Of a DNA stretch of 64,000 nt, positions 1 to 10,197 are shown one piece after another. The notes beneath the pieces are model-generated. The model was not told the DNA's origin and did not search any database. It saw only the letters and a list, made by a program, of their open reading frames with translations. A program made the translations under genes and the position numbers. Positions within the stretch are counted from its first letter, which is position 1. Each line of letters begins with the position of its first letter. Origin of the DNA: Salticus scenicus (lineage: Eukaryota > Arthropoda > Arachnida > Araneae > Salticidae); contig OZ005651.1 of assembly GCA_963930645.1 (NCBI GenBank), forward strand, positions 126,514,231 through 126,578,230, read 5' to 3'.

Positions 1-261
1 TGTTAAACTCCCACTGTGGTCTGAACGAGAAATCTCACAGCTGCTATTACACTACATAAAGTTGAAATATAGACTTTATCAATACTTGGTTAATTTACGA
101 ATAAGATTTGAACTTACAAATATATTATAACTTGTGCAATGCATCTGCAAGTGTATTTTTTTTTTTTATTTACTTAATATATATATATACATATATTAAT
201 TATTTGCATAAAACTGGTTTAGGCTAAGGCTATTGTATAAATTTTGAAGGTCAATAAAGTA
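1..261. other. AT-rich DNA, no gene seen
   Basis: AT-rich sequence with a T run near 158 and a short TA-rich patch. I see no coding signal. It may be the interior of the MITE whose end lies at 507. Confidence 0.6.
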
Positions 262-507
262 TGTCCCAAGGTACAACAAAGCATGTTCCAAGGTACACCA
301 TGGTGTTGTACCTTGGGACAGTTTACATATCGTACTTAAAATGGCTGACAAATTTTTATTTTCAAACTGTTATAAGTAAAAAATATGTATTATAGAGACG
401 AATTTTGGAATATTTAAATATTGTTCTTAGAATATAAATCTAACTTTAATTTTCGAAGTGAAAAATTAAAATGTGAAAAGTGTCCCGAGGTACAACACTC
501 TCCCCTA
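262..507. repeat. Right end of a pogo/Tc1-type MITE with a repeated 17-nt word
   Basis: The word tgtcccaaggtacaaca is at 262-278. It recurs as a variant at 284, inverted at 304-320 and again, with one change, at 481-497. The copies at 284-320 form a near-perfect palindrome centred on ccatgg. The block ends at 506-507 in TA. Read on the minus strand the end is TAGGGGAGAGTGTTGTACC, which resembles the ends of the elements at 53061, 61374 and 34798. The left end is not recognised and may lie outside the window. The class is inferred from the TA and the TAGrGGAGAG terminus. Confidence 0.45.
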
Positions 508-879
508 GTATATTAGGTATAACATGTCATAGTATAACTTTTGATAGTATAACTCGTGGGGTTGTTACTCATCAAACATTTATTATATTTCATTAATTTT
601 ATATTTATTTAAAATATGCTTTTAAGAAACTCACTCAATTTGTACGATAAACTAAGAGGATGAAGCATGCAATCAGAAGAATTTAATGTAAAAATAAGCC
701 GTTCATTCTCAGTAAAATCCCATTAAATCTATGTAACAGAGCGTAAGCTACCAGATATTTGCATTATTTATGTCGGAACGGCAAAAAAATTTTGTAAGTA
801 TTTATATGTATACATATTATTAGATCAGCAAAGTGAAAAAAAACGAAGAAAATCATCTTTCTCATTTATATCTCTATAT
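508..879. other. AT-rich DNA, no gene seen
   Basis: No open frame or repeat of note, apart from a short direct repeat of agtataact around 524-555. Confidence 0.5.
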
Positions 880-1150
880 AGCATTTGCATTAGTACATTG
901 TTTTCGCGGCTCTTATTATCAATAGTTTAAACATAATCTAATACACAAGAGTAGTGTTATCGACTGAAAATATTTGTATACATAAAATTTGATAAGTCAT
1001 CGAAATAATTCTAATTACAACATTAATCGGATTATTATATCAATAATGATTATGCAGAATTGAGGCACAAAGATATTTTGGAAAATTAATCAGACTTTGT
1101 CACAAACACGCGTTCGTCTTAAGATATGTCGATTGCATAGCACATTACTT
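880..1150 (+). repeat. Dispersed repeat S, copy 1
   Basis: About 270 bp that match the reverse complement of 22575-22840. Shared landmarks are gttatcgactgaaaatat near 957, the run ttttggaaaattaatcagac near 1077 and gattgcatagcacatta near 1131. The copies differ by substitutions and small indels and do not keep a common reading frame, so I treat this as a non-coding dispersed repeat of unknown class. Confidence 0.6.
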
Positions 1151-1220
1151 CCGGATTTCTCAAAATATGAGTAATTATTAATTTTAAACAATGCTTTATT
1201 AAAGATTCGTTTGGACGTAA

Positions 1221-1767
1221 TACAGTGCAACGCAAAAGTTTAGACAATGACATTATTCATCTTTAAAATTTTGAATTATGACGTCAGAATTACAAAAACC
1301 TGTATGTATATATAAAATGTGTTTTAAAATGCTATAATCAAAAGACTGTCGTTTGATTTGCAATAATTTTAATTTTTTTTTTTTTTTTTTTTTTTGATAA
1401 AAGTAAAAATGTGCTTGACGCAAAAGTTTAGACACGATTATGAGTTTCTGTGAATATTTGCTGGCATATGCAAATTTAAAATCGATGATGTCACAGATTT
1501 TGAGTACTTAAGTTCTGTAAATGATAACGCTTCGTAGTCGACATGCCGCGAGCTAAAAAAAATCTGGAGTGAAATTTTCATTTTTATCAAAAAAAAAAAA
1601 AAAAAAAAAAAAAAAATTAAATTATTGCAAATCAAACGATTGTCTTTTGATTATAGCATTTTAAAACATATTTTAAATATATATACAGGTTTTTGTAATT
1701 CTGACGTCATAATTCTAAATTTTAAAGATGAATAACGTCATTGTCTAAACTTTTGCGTCGCACTGTA
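1221..1767. mobile_element. Hairpin MITE of Tc1 type
   Basis: The two ends are inverted copies of each other over about 170 bp. The left arm starts TACAGTGCAACGCAAAAG at 1221, and the right arm ends in the complement at 1767 (TACAGTGCGACGCAAAAG on the minus strand). Both ends sit on TA, the Tc1/mariner target. The arms run into T and A tracts (about 1371-1395 and 1591-1616). Between them the terminal word gcaaaagtttagac recurs at about 1430, and a short transposase start survives. This is a non-autonomous derivative of a Tc1-like element. Confidence 0.85.
1543..1572 (+). pseudogene. Stub of a Tc1-like transposase N-terminus
   Basis: Inside the hairpin MITE, an ATG at 1543 is followed by codons for MPRAKKNLE and then a stop. 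A short basic start of the MPR type is typical of Tc1-family transposases (family knowledge). Nothing of the DNA-binding or DDE domains remains. This supports derivation of the MITE from a Tc1-like parent by internal deletion, but ten codons is too little for certainty. Confidence 0.4.
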
Positions 1768-2138
1768 TTCTAATACCTTTATTTATTGTACAAAATATTT
1801 ATCTAACGCTGTTCTAATTCTAACCTTCGTAACAAAAGTTTGAATAATTATTATCATGATTAAATTTTCGGAATCCACTAAAATTAAACTTTTCGAATGA
1901 AAATTAAAAATAATTTTTGTATTGCTTTTTTGAGCTTCAAGTACGTATTTTCATTCTAATTCTCTGCATGCTTGCACACAAAGCAATAATGTTATTTGCC
2001 ACATAAGAAAAAAAAATCATAGTATACTTGAAAGACATATATCAGTTTCAAGGAATTCTATGAATATTTATGGGAGTTTTATTGATAGACAAACCGATGT
2101 CATAAACAATTTTGGAATGTGTTTTTCCGGAGTAAGTA
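1768..2138. repeat. AT-rich DNA with a short dispersed repeat
   Basis: At about 2025-2130 there is a stretch (atatatcagtttcaaggaat, then agacaaaccgatgtcataaac) that reappears in altered form at about 7730-7805 and 8160-8240. The three share the order of these landmarks. No coding frame is kept. The rest of the interval shows nothing. Confidence 0.4.
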
Positions 2139-2224
2139 AATTCCGGGCCAGACTAATTATGTTGCTTTTCGCACGATCAACCCCATGGGTAAGTTCCGGA
2201 CCAAACGTTGGTCCGGAATTTACC
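2139..2224. repeat. Palindromic word repeat (gtaagttccggaccaa)
   Basis: One forward copy of the word (gtaaattccgggccaga) is at about 2147. A forward copy at 2189 and an inverted copy ending at 2224 then form a near-perfect palindrome around aacgtt. The same word occurs at 6751-6829. The arrangement of several copies, with two of them facing, parallels the word block at 262-507. The element class is not established. Confidence 0.5.
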
Positions 2225-2553
2225 TATACGTGACCTCTATACTCTTGAAAACTGAGGGGTGTTTTACAAATAAATATTAAATTGGTAGCGATTGTCAGGC
2301 ATTATTTTAACGAGTGATTTGACAATTTATACTGCTTAGTATTGTGTTAATAATTACAGTTTCAAAAATTACTAATCCATATTAGTAAGATTATCCAATC
2401 ACTGCTGTACGATAAAATTAAAACTAAGTACTATTATTTTCCACAAGAACTGAAAATACATTTTGAAAGAGTAAATCAGGAAACAAGTACTTTAAATGTA
2501 CACATATTTAAGTTTTATATTAGTCTGAACATATTTAAAATTTTAAATAGTAA

Positions 2554-2599
<46 letters not shown>

Positions 2600-2948
2600 G
2601 CAAACACTTTCGCTAAAAGGTTAAGACAGATTAAATAATTAAATAAACAAATATACAGTTAAAAAAAAAAAAAAAAAAAAAAAAAAAGCTTGAATCAAAT
2701 TAAATATTATTACCTTCTCCTATTCATATGATAGAAGATAAACTTTTAATTTCTCATCAAATTTTCGAAACTGAGTTTTAGCTATAACTACACGTTTTGA
2801 GATAAAATAAATCCAAAAATCAGGTTTATGACGGTTGGCCTGTGTGCTTTTTATTATTAAATAATGAAATAACTATACACATTAGTTTGAACAAATTTGA
2901 AATTTTAAATACTAGTTTTAAAGAAGTCAAATAAAAACAAGCTATTTC
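2225..2948. repeat. AT-rich DNA with an AAT microsatellite
   Basis: An (AAT)n tract lies at about 2555-2598 and an A run at about 2661-2686. I see no gene. A weak direct duplication, about 370 bp apart, is suggested by similar phrases (gaacatatttaaaattttaaat at 2526 and gaacaaatttgaaattttaaat at 2889). Confidence 0.6.
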
Positions 2949-4573
2949 CCACACGACTTCCATTACTCGCTATTACATGTATGTTATGCATTTTTTTTTT
3001 TTTCAATAAAGTAATCTGGAGAGAGAAAATTCACCTAAAAAAAGTAAACACCTGAAAATTTTCCGGTAAGAGAAAGCTGATACTCGTGTAAAGGCATGTG
3101 AAAGCGATTCGCATAGCGAGTTAAAAAAAAAAAAAAAAAAAAAAATGGTAGAGTTATATTTTGAAACACCAGTTTCCGAGATCTAAAACTGACCTACCTA
3201 AGCAAGATTTAATTTTCCTGTAATAACCACGTAATACATGATAAAGGTTTTCTAAAATGGATTTATGTAACAATTTTCAAGAAAATCGTTAAAGATGTTT
3301 TTGAGATATTAACTTTTACCAAAACTTGACATACACAATTATTGACCAGGCAACAATGATTACATACAAAAGGATATTTAAAAGGGAGTCAATATGACGA
3401 GTTTGAAGAAAATCCGTACAGCCATTTTTGAAGGAACGCATTTACGAGACCTGAAACTAGTTATTTATTCAGGACGCCTATCAATTTTCCTAAACTAACC
3501 AACTATATCACTCGAAAGGACATCTAATAAAGTGTTAGCAACGTTGAAGAAAATCTTTAAAGCCATTTTTGAGATACAAACTTATGGTCCCACTTTCGGT
3601 TTCCGATGTTCCACTTCCTGTTTTCCAAATTTCACCAAAATTTGGAAAATTTATCTGTACACCAGACCTGTCACAATTCTGAAGTATTTTAGTTTTATCT
3701 TTATTAGATTTGGAGATATGATAGCCAGAAAATTCTCCACATACGTACACACACACGCACACACACATACATTGACCAACTGCCAAAAACTAGAATATTC
3801 TAGCTATCATACCTCCGAAACAATTAAAGATAAAACTACGAAACTTCAGAATTGATACAGGTCTGGTGTACAGATGAATTTTCTAAATTTTGTTGAAAAT
3901 TGAAGAACTGGAAGGGGAACATCGAAAACCGAAGGTGGGACCGTAAGTCTGTTTCTCAAAAACGGCTGTAACGATTTTCTTCAAAGTTGCTATATAAACA
4001 CTCTATTAAATGTCCTTTCGAATGATATACTTGGTTAGTTCAGGAAAATTGATAGGCATTCTGTATAAACAGCTCGATTTCAGGTTTCGCAAGTGCGTTT
4101 CTTTAAAAACGGCTGTACGTTTTTTTTTTCAAACTTGCTATATTAACTCCTTTTTAAATATCATTTTGTATGCAATTATTGTTTTCTGGTCAATAATTGT
4201 GTATGCCAAGTTTTGGTAAAAGTTGGTATCTCAAAAACGGCTAAAATGATTTTCTTGAAAATTACATAAATCCCTTTTAGATATCCTTTATCATATATTA
4301 TTTTGTTATTACAGGAAAATTAAAAGTCATCGCGATTGGGTTAATCAGTTTTAGATCTCAGAATTTGTCGTTTTACAAAATAACTACAATTTTCTTTTCT
4401 TATTTTTTAACTCGCTATGTAAACTCTATTTTATACGTCTTTATACGCGTGTCAAGTTTCTCTTACCGAAATATTTTTAGGTGTCTACTTCGTTAAGTCA
4501 TTTTTACGCCTTCTAAACACATTAAATCCAAAAAATGCATACGTATAATAATGAGTAATGGAAGTCGTGTAAT
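2949..4573. mobile_element. 1.6-kb foldback element (long inverted repeat)
   Basis: The arms, about 2949-3736 and 3787-4573, are inverted copies separated by a ~50-bp CA-rich spacer. Terminal landmarks are cacacgacttccattactcg at the left and its complement near 4555-4573. Matching inner landmarks include tgaccaggcaacaatgatt at 3343 against the complement near 4175, and tgtacaccagacctgtcac at 3656 against 3855. The arms differ at roughly one base in six or seven by eye. Each arm also holds three related units built around gaagaaaatc...gccatttttgaga (near 3277, 3400 and 3542). No transposase is present. If transcribed it would fold into a hairpin of nearly 800 bp. Confidence 0.8.
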
Positions 4574-4829
4574 TGTTTCACACCAGATTTTTTTTTTTAA
4601 TCGTTTTATAAATAAAAACTAAAAAAGAATTATTGAAATCATACAATCCACATAAGGCCCTCCGCTGCCTTAAATAGCGAAAGATATGTTGCGCCTTTTT
4701 TCCACCAACCCTGTGTCTAATTAGAGTTTCACTGTTTACGCAGCATCTTACCAACCAGGCACCTCAAATTGAGTGTCTATTGCACTGTAGGCGGCCCTCT
4801 TAGGCTCCAATTTTCCCTGTTTACTGGTA
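4574..4829. other. Moderately GC stretch, no gene recognised
   Basis: The part at 4655-4820 is less AT-rich than its surroundings (for example ggccctccgctgcc and aggcggccctcttagg). It has no convincing open frame. It may be the start of the tandem array that follows. Confidence 0.4.
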
Positions 4830-5230
4830 GAATATATCTGATATTCTGCAGCTTATAGGTGCATAAGTTTTAATTTGAGTACATATATAAGTCGACAGGT
4901 GGCGCTACTACATTGAAATTATTCGGTTTATTTCAAGGCTGTATTTCAGCTTCTACTGTGTGTAACTGCACTAGTTTTAACTTAAGTGTACATAGACCGA
5001 CAGGCAATGCTGTTATGTTGCAATTTGCCTTGATTGTGAGAAGGCTATACCTCAGATTCTACAGTGTAAAACTGCACCAGCTTTACACTGGTGTATATCG
5101 GCCGACAAGTGGTGTTATCTGAATACTATCTTAAAATTTTCTCATTTATTTGAATTTTGTGTGTTATCTTCCGCTGTAAATAAGAGCACAACTTTTAACT
5201 TTTGTGTATTCAGCAGACAGATGGATTATT
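4830..5230 (+). repeat. Degenerate ~107-bp tandem array
   Basis: Four diverged units can be aligned on a phrase like gtcgacaggtggcgctac (near 4891, 4998, 5101 and 5213). Each is preceded by a phrase like cagcttctactgtgtgtaac. Spacing is 103-112 bp. An open frame crossing two units reflects the repeat, not a gene. The class is unknown; it may be an old satellite or a TE internal array. Confidence 0.6.
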
Positions 5231-5742
5231 TTTCTGTTATTTTACTTATATTTTTTATATCTTGTTCGGCTATTTCTGTTATAGAGTTGATTTTGGAATT
5301 AGAAGCATAAGAATATGGCAATGTTTAAATAAATTGCAATATAAGCATATCTCTCTTAATAATATTTTGCAGTGTATATTTTAAATTCTTGCTTTATTAC
5401 TGTATTGTTATTTCATAGTAAAATGTTAATAAATCAATTGAAATGTATGTGTTTTAATTGTTGATCGTATACGTATGTTTATAAAAAATAATATATCTTT
5501 AATGCATCATACATAGATAGCGTTACGCTTGTATTTTAATGTATTTACACTTTATTATTACTGCTGCAATTGAGTTCGATGAAATCTGAGTATTATCTAC
5601 ACATTGATAGATGAAAAGTCATTCATACGGAAATTAAAAAGAAAAGAAAATAGATTATATTATAACCAAAACCACTATTTTATGCATATGCATGTATTAA
5701 ACTAATAGTACAATACTGTATCAAACTTATGCTACAAAACAT
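5231..5742. other. AT-rich DNA, no gene seen
   Basis: No repeat, RNA gene or coding frame that I can support. Confidence 0.5.
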
Positions 5743-6659
5743 TTAAGGGGTTAGGGGTAGTCAGGACTTTCAAAAAATCAAATTTTTTTTTTTTTTGCAT
5801 TTTCTTAAAGTGTAATATCTTATAAATATTCTCTGAAAATTTGAAGTTGATCCGATAATTACTTTTCGAGTGGGTCTAATTCCCATCAGTATGCAAAAAA
5901 AAGGATGCTGCACGTGTGAAAGTGGCAGATCAGCGCGCCAACGACAACACTCGGGAAGGCAGAATGCTTCGTAGGCAACGGCAAATTGATGTTTTGGAAA
6001 CTTCCACAATGGCTGAAGAACTATTATATGGCCCAGGAATAGATGACTCAGTGTAAGTGATTAAATAATTCGTATTTCTGTACGTAAATCTAGTGCGAAA
6101 CTTTAAATGCGTTTTTCTCAAAACTATGTTTTTTGAACTGGTGACTACTGTAACTTGAAAACCGCTCAGTAGATTTTAATGAAATTTATACAGCTTTTAG
6201 AATACATAATAAACTCGGGCCTGATCGAAGGATTTTTTTTTTTTTTTTCAAAAATTTCGATTTTTTAAGACCAATTAACTGTTGACTTTTTCCCAAAAAT
6301 TTAGAAAAAAATTTCCTGAGTCCGCCATTTTTTTAATTTTTGAAAAAAAAAAAAAGCTTCGATCAGGCCCAGGATTATCTATTTATAAAACTAATTTTTC
6401 TTATCCGATTGATTTTAGATGAATCTCCAAGGACTTATCATTGTCACCGCAAGGACCTTTTTTTTGGACTGTGTCAACAGAAACAGCTATAACTTTGGAA
6501 ATTATAATTTTTTTTTTTTCAAATTTTCGTGACTTCAAGTCAAAACATTGTATAATAATGCCATATTATTACTTTTGTAAAATAAAATGATTTAATAGCG
6601 AAAAAAAAATACTGAAAATTATCATTTTTTCGTGTCTCTGACTAACCCTAACCCCTTAA
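5743..6659 (+). mobile_element. Non-autonomous DNA transposon with TTAA ends
   Basis: The left end reads TTAAGGGGTTAGGGGTAGTC at 5743. The right end is its near complement, closing with ccctaaccccttaa at 6659. TTAA at both borders is the target of the piggyBac and Kolobok superfamilies (established). The interior holds a transposase C-terminal remnant at 5880-6056, and then AT-rich sequence with subterminal repeats (two gcttcgatcaggccc-type phrases in opposite orientation, near 6220 and 6355). I favour a Kolobok-like origin but cannot prove it. Confidence 0.65.
5880..6056 (+). pseudogene. C-terminal remnant of a transposase
   Basis: An open segment begins directly after an upstream stop and closes at TAA 6054-6056. 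From about 5895 it encodes a basic stretch (KKKDAARVKVADQRAND), then RRQRQ, and ends in MAEELLYGPGIDDSV. A basic tract followed by a terminal YGPGI-D motif matches my recollection of the C-termini of arthropod transposase-like proteins of the TTAA-targeting kind. No catalytic region is present. The position within the TTAA-flanked element fits. Confidence 0.45.
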
Positions 6660-6847
6660 AAAACAAAAATTTTATTTTAAACTTGTGACTGATCCCTCGT
6701 GTTTTACGAATTAAAAAAAAAAATTCTTCTATCCTTTCCTAAAAAGCATAGGTAAATTCCGGACCAAATATCGGTCCGGAATTTAACCCTGTAATTGCTC
6801 GACTCCCTCCTTTTGGTCCGGAACTTACCTACACCCTGTTTTTCAAT
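6660..6847. repeat. Second block of the gtaaattccggaccaa word
   Basis: A forward copy at 6751 faces an inverted copy ending near 6786 (palindrome around atat). A further inverted copy (ggtccggaacttacc) is at 6815-6829. It matches the block at 2139-2224. The rest of the interval shows nothing. Confidence 0.55.
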
Positions 6848-7276
6848 GTGTTAAAAACAAAACTCGAGTAAAGGGAAAAGTAAACACAGGAAAAGTCTTA
6901 AGTATATTGAATGCCAAAGGGAATAATGAAATCGTAGACAGCTGTTTTGGAAACATTGAGCGTGTCGTCATCTGCTCATCAATGTTACCGAAACAGCTGT
7001 TTGCAATTTCATTATTCCCTTTTATTAAGGATTTTCGAGAGTTTATTTATCTAGCTTCAAGTCTCTTTTAAACAAAAGTGAAAACTGTTAGTTATAAATG
7101 TATCGAAAGAACGTCTAAAAAATTTTCATACTTTATATATATAAATATATATGTATATATTAAAAAGAAAACTCGAGAAAAACGAAAACTAAACGCAGGG
7201 AAATTCTGCAACGTATAGAATGCCAAAGAGAATAATTAAATTGCAGAGAGCTGTTTCTCTAACATTGAGTGTATTG
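6848..7276 (+). repeat. Two copies of a ~115-bp repeat with a hairpin
   Basis: A unit beginning aaaactcgag occurs at about 6855 and again at about 7165. It continues to gaatgccaaagggaataat and then gacagctgtt...aacattgag in each copy. In the first copy the phrase at 6914-6961 is repeated inverted at 6981-7023, so about 40 bp can pair. This is a dispersed repeat of unknown class. Confidence 0.5.
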
Positions 7277-7560
7277 CAGTGGCGGATCCAGAACTTCACT
7301 TTTGGGAGGGGCTAAATATTTTTTTGATGTTATTCCAGATCAATGAAAAATTTACAATCGTAATATTAGTGTGCATTCCGTAGATACATTAGACTGCATT
7401 AAGAAATTGTTTCAAAAATGTATTTACAATTTGTTTCAATAATTTATTGGGGAAATTTTGAAAGATTTATTAAAAAAAAAAAAAAAAAAAGTACTATTAC
7501 ATGCGCGCATGCGTGTATGTAATACATTAATGTGAACTGCTGGGGGGGGGGGGGGTGTTA
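7277..7560 (+). mobile_element. Possible terminus of a DNA transposon
   Basis: CAGTGGCGGATCCAG at 7277-7291 followed by a G-rich phrase (gggaggggct) is the kind of terminus often seen in hAT-like elements (recollection of the family). An A run and a run of 14 G lie within the next 270 bp. No matching right end or target duplication was found, so the extent is a guess. Confidence 0.3.
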
Positions 7561-8680
7561 ATCTTCTTTTTTTTTTTTTTTTTTAAGATAATCCATGTAA
7601 TATAAATGTGCAACAGTGATTACCTACGGAACGTGCGCATGGATATGGTTTGACGTCATTAAGATTTCTACAAAATAAAAGTATTAAAATGTGATTTTGG
7701 AGCATCCCATAGTAAATTTGAATAACGCATATACATATCAAGAAATTCCGTGAATATTGACGGAAGTTAGAAAGCTCATAATCAGACGGGCCAAAAGACA
7801 GACCTATAGACTAATTCGTATAACAATCTCTCTTTAACATCATTAAAAAGTGGGATAAACGATTAATGCAAACGAAAAATTAAATTCCAGTGATTTCCAA
7901 TTATAGCCATTAACGTAACTGAATTTTTCTTGTGACCCTGTAAATCTTAATGTTAATCACACTACATTCTATAGAAAGCTTTTTTTGCGCATATATATTG
8001 TTAATGTCAATTTCATGCGTTGCGCGAAATAAAATGTTAAAATATGATTTATGAAAATTTTTCTCATAGAACGTAATGCTTTAAAATTCCGCTGTTGTCC
8101 CTGTAGACAAACCAATGACAGTATTTATTCCATTTTTATTAGGGAAAATCCCATAAAGAACTTGAAGAATATATATCAGTTTCAGGGAGTTAGATCGCGG
8201 TCAGACGGACAGATGGACAAACCAAAATCATAAACACTTTTCAACTATGTTGAAAAGTGTTAAAAAAAGAAATACAACGAAACCTTCGTAAGAAAGCTGT
8301 ACACGATGACTAAAAAAGTTGCCCTTTAAAGAAGTCGCTCTTTTTCTAGAACAAGTCATTCAGAAAATTATAATTCAGGCAAAAATTATTATGAATGAAA
8401 TGGATTCAATTGTTCAAATTTACATTATTTATCTATCTTGCTTTGTAATGCATCATTAATATTAGTTTTAATTTTAAATGGTTTTTTGCAGTAATTTTGT
8501 TTCTAGGAATTCTTTTACATTCTCGATGAAATTAATCAGCTTATCACCATTTCTGAATGAATAAGTGGTCTTTACTGAGCCCACTGAAAACTCTTAGTAA
8601 AAGTAATAGGTTTTGCTTGTAATTTTCAATCTAAACTATGTATAATATTTTAATTTTGATATTTAAATTCAACACAACTG
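7561..8680. other. AT-rich DNA with remnants of a dispersed repeat and a small hairpin
   Basis: Two remnants of the repeat noted near 2025-2130 lie at about 7730-7805 and 8155-8240. A perfect 13-bp hairpin (aacacttttcaac, 3-nt loop) is at 8233-8261. A short open frame at 8051-8233 overlaps the repeat remnant and shows no protein-family likeness. No gene is supported. Confidence 0.5.
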
Positions 8681-8751
8681 CAGTGTTACCAGAATTTGCG
8701 ACTTTTTTATTCCGTAGTCTCCAATAATTTTCAAAAGCGATATTTGTTATA

Positions 8752-10086
8752 TACACAGTGCGTCAAATCAGTTTTAAGACTTGTCCCAGAGCGCAGGTTG
8801 TAAAGGCACTGTGAGTGTAAATGTGCATATGTCATAACGTCCATCATCTGCTGGCACACTGCCAACAAGTTGTGCGCATTTCGTTAAGTAGCTGAGAGTA
8901 GGCGAGCGTTCATTGCAGAAGTGAATTTTTTAAGATTGAACAAGGAGCTGTAATTAAATTTAGCGCATAACTTGGTAAAAATAGTTCCGAAACATACTAA
9001 GTCATGAAACAAGTTTACGGTACACTGTTGTGTAAGTCGATAAAATGTTTTTGTATGGCACAAACGTTTTTTGGAATAAAGAGATACGTTAGAAGATGAT
9101 CAGAGTAGTGGGAGACCATTTTCATCTAGGACACTTGAAGTTACTGAGAAAGTACGAAATTTCGTAACAAGCGATCGCTGTGTGACACTGAGAATGATGG
9201 AAAACTCTTTAAACATCAACAAAGAAACAATTAGAACTATCCTGCATGAAGATTTGGGCAAAACAAAAGTATGTACTAAATTTGTTTCACACACTTTAAC
9301 CCCTGAACAAAAAGCAATGAGAAGTGCAAATTGCAGAGACATCATTTCAGTCGTTGAAAACGATTCAAACTTCTTGACGTCCATTCTTACAGGTGATCAA
9401 CGTGGTGTTTCCAATATGATCATGAAACAAAGCGACAAAGTGCGAAATGGAAGTCACAAAATTCACCGCAAGCCAAAATAACAAGGAAAGTTCCATCCAA
9501 AATAAAAACAATGCTCATTACATTTTTCGATAGTAAAGGTATTATCAACAAAGAATTTACTCCAACTGGACAAACAATTACAAGTAGTACCAGTTAGTGG
9601 TTTTATAGCGTTTGATGGCCAGAATTTATCGCATTCGTCCAGACTATCGGAGTGAAAGCAGTCAGTGTTTGTTACTCGACAATGCACCCAGTCACACCTA
9701 CCTTATTGTTCGTCGATTTTTGGCAAAAAATAATGTCTGTGTGTTGAACCATCTCCTCATTCACCAGATTTAGCACAGTGTGACTACTTCTTATTCCCAA
9801 AACTTAAAATGCAGTTAAAAGGGTGTTATTTTGATGATAATTCAACCATACAAGCAGCTTTGACGTATGTTTTGCGGGCACAACATAACAGGCTTTCGAT
9901 TTACAACAGGCATTTTATTACAGGCTGTGATTTACAACAGGCTTTCGATTAATTAATAAATTGCTGTAAAAAGTGCATTGAAGCCGAATGGTCTTATTTT
10001 GAATAAAAAATCAAAACAGGTATCAATTTCTTGTTCCCATTTATTTTTACAGACCCAGTCTTAAAACTTACTTGACGCACTGTGTA
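8752..10086 (+). mobile_element. Mariner transposon, inactive
   Basis: The ends are inverted repeats flanked by TA. The left end, after TA 8752-8753, begins CACAGTGCGTCAAATCAG. The right end, before TA 10085-10086, is the complement of CACAGTGCGTCAAGTAAG. The length of 1.33 kb is normal for mariner. The interior is a single transposase pseudogene in the same direction. It is nested in a smaller MITE. Confidence 0.9.
8921..10006 (+). pseudogene. Mariner transposase pseudogene
   Basis: The reading starts at about 8921 (EFFKIEQGAVIKFSA, then in-frame stops). It continues past VMKQVYGT to the HTH region (SGRPF..., TLRMMENSLNINKETIRTIL) and KVCTKFVSHTLTPEQK. The first catalytic block is at about 9391 as TGDQ, where the family has TGDE followed by T and W. 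After a stop at 9479 the frame continues with MLITFFDSKGIINKEF, and then shifts to LLLDNAPSH near 9673 (second Asp). It shifts again to PHSPDLAQCDYFLFPKL near 9748 (third Asp). The end is EAEWSYFE and TAA at 10004. At least two frameshifts and several stops are present, so it is dead. A small duplication of caggctttcgatt lies at about 9890-9950. Confidence 0.88.
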
Positions 10087-10197
10087 TAATAGAAAAATCG
10101 AATCAAAGAATCGTCTATTATACATATCAAATATCACTTCTCAAGATTATTGGTAATTACTGAATAAAAAAGTCACAAAGTTTAGCAACGTCGCACT

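Larger units (their letters stand above)
8681..10197. mobile_element. 168-bp-type MITE split by a mariner
   Basis: 8681-8751 and 10087-10197 are the left and right parts of the MITE found whole at 40568-40735. The left part starts CAGTGTTACC and includes ccaataattttcaaaagcga. The right part contains atatcacttctcaagattat and ends gcaacgtcgcacta. Joined, they follow the intact copy base for base apart from scattered changes. The CAGTGTTGC terminus suggests a hAT-like MITE. The mariner entered a TA near its centre. Confidence 0.8.

Noticed and set aside
1253..1635. Two minus-strand open frames with lysine or phenylalanine runs
   Set aside because: They read through the A and T tracts of the hairpin MITE and have no protein character.
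3532..3855. 107- and 83-codon frames on opposite strands
   Set aside because: Both lie in the arms and spacer of the foldback element and owe their openness to the repeat and the CA tract.
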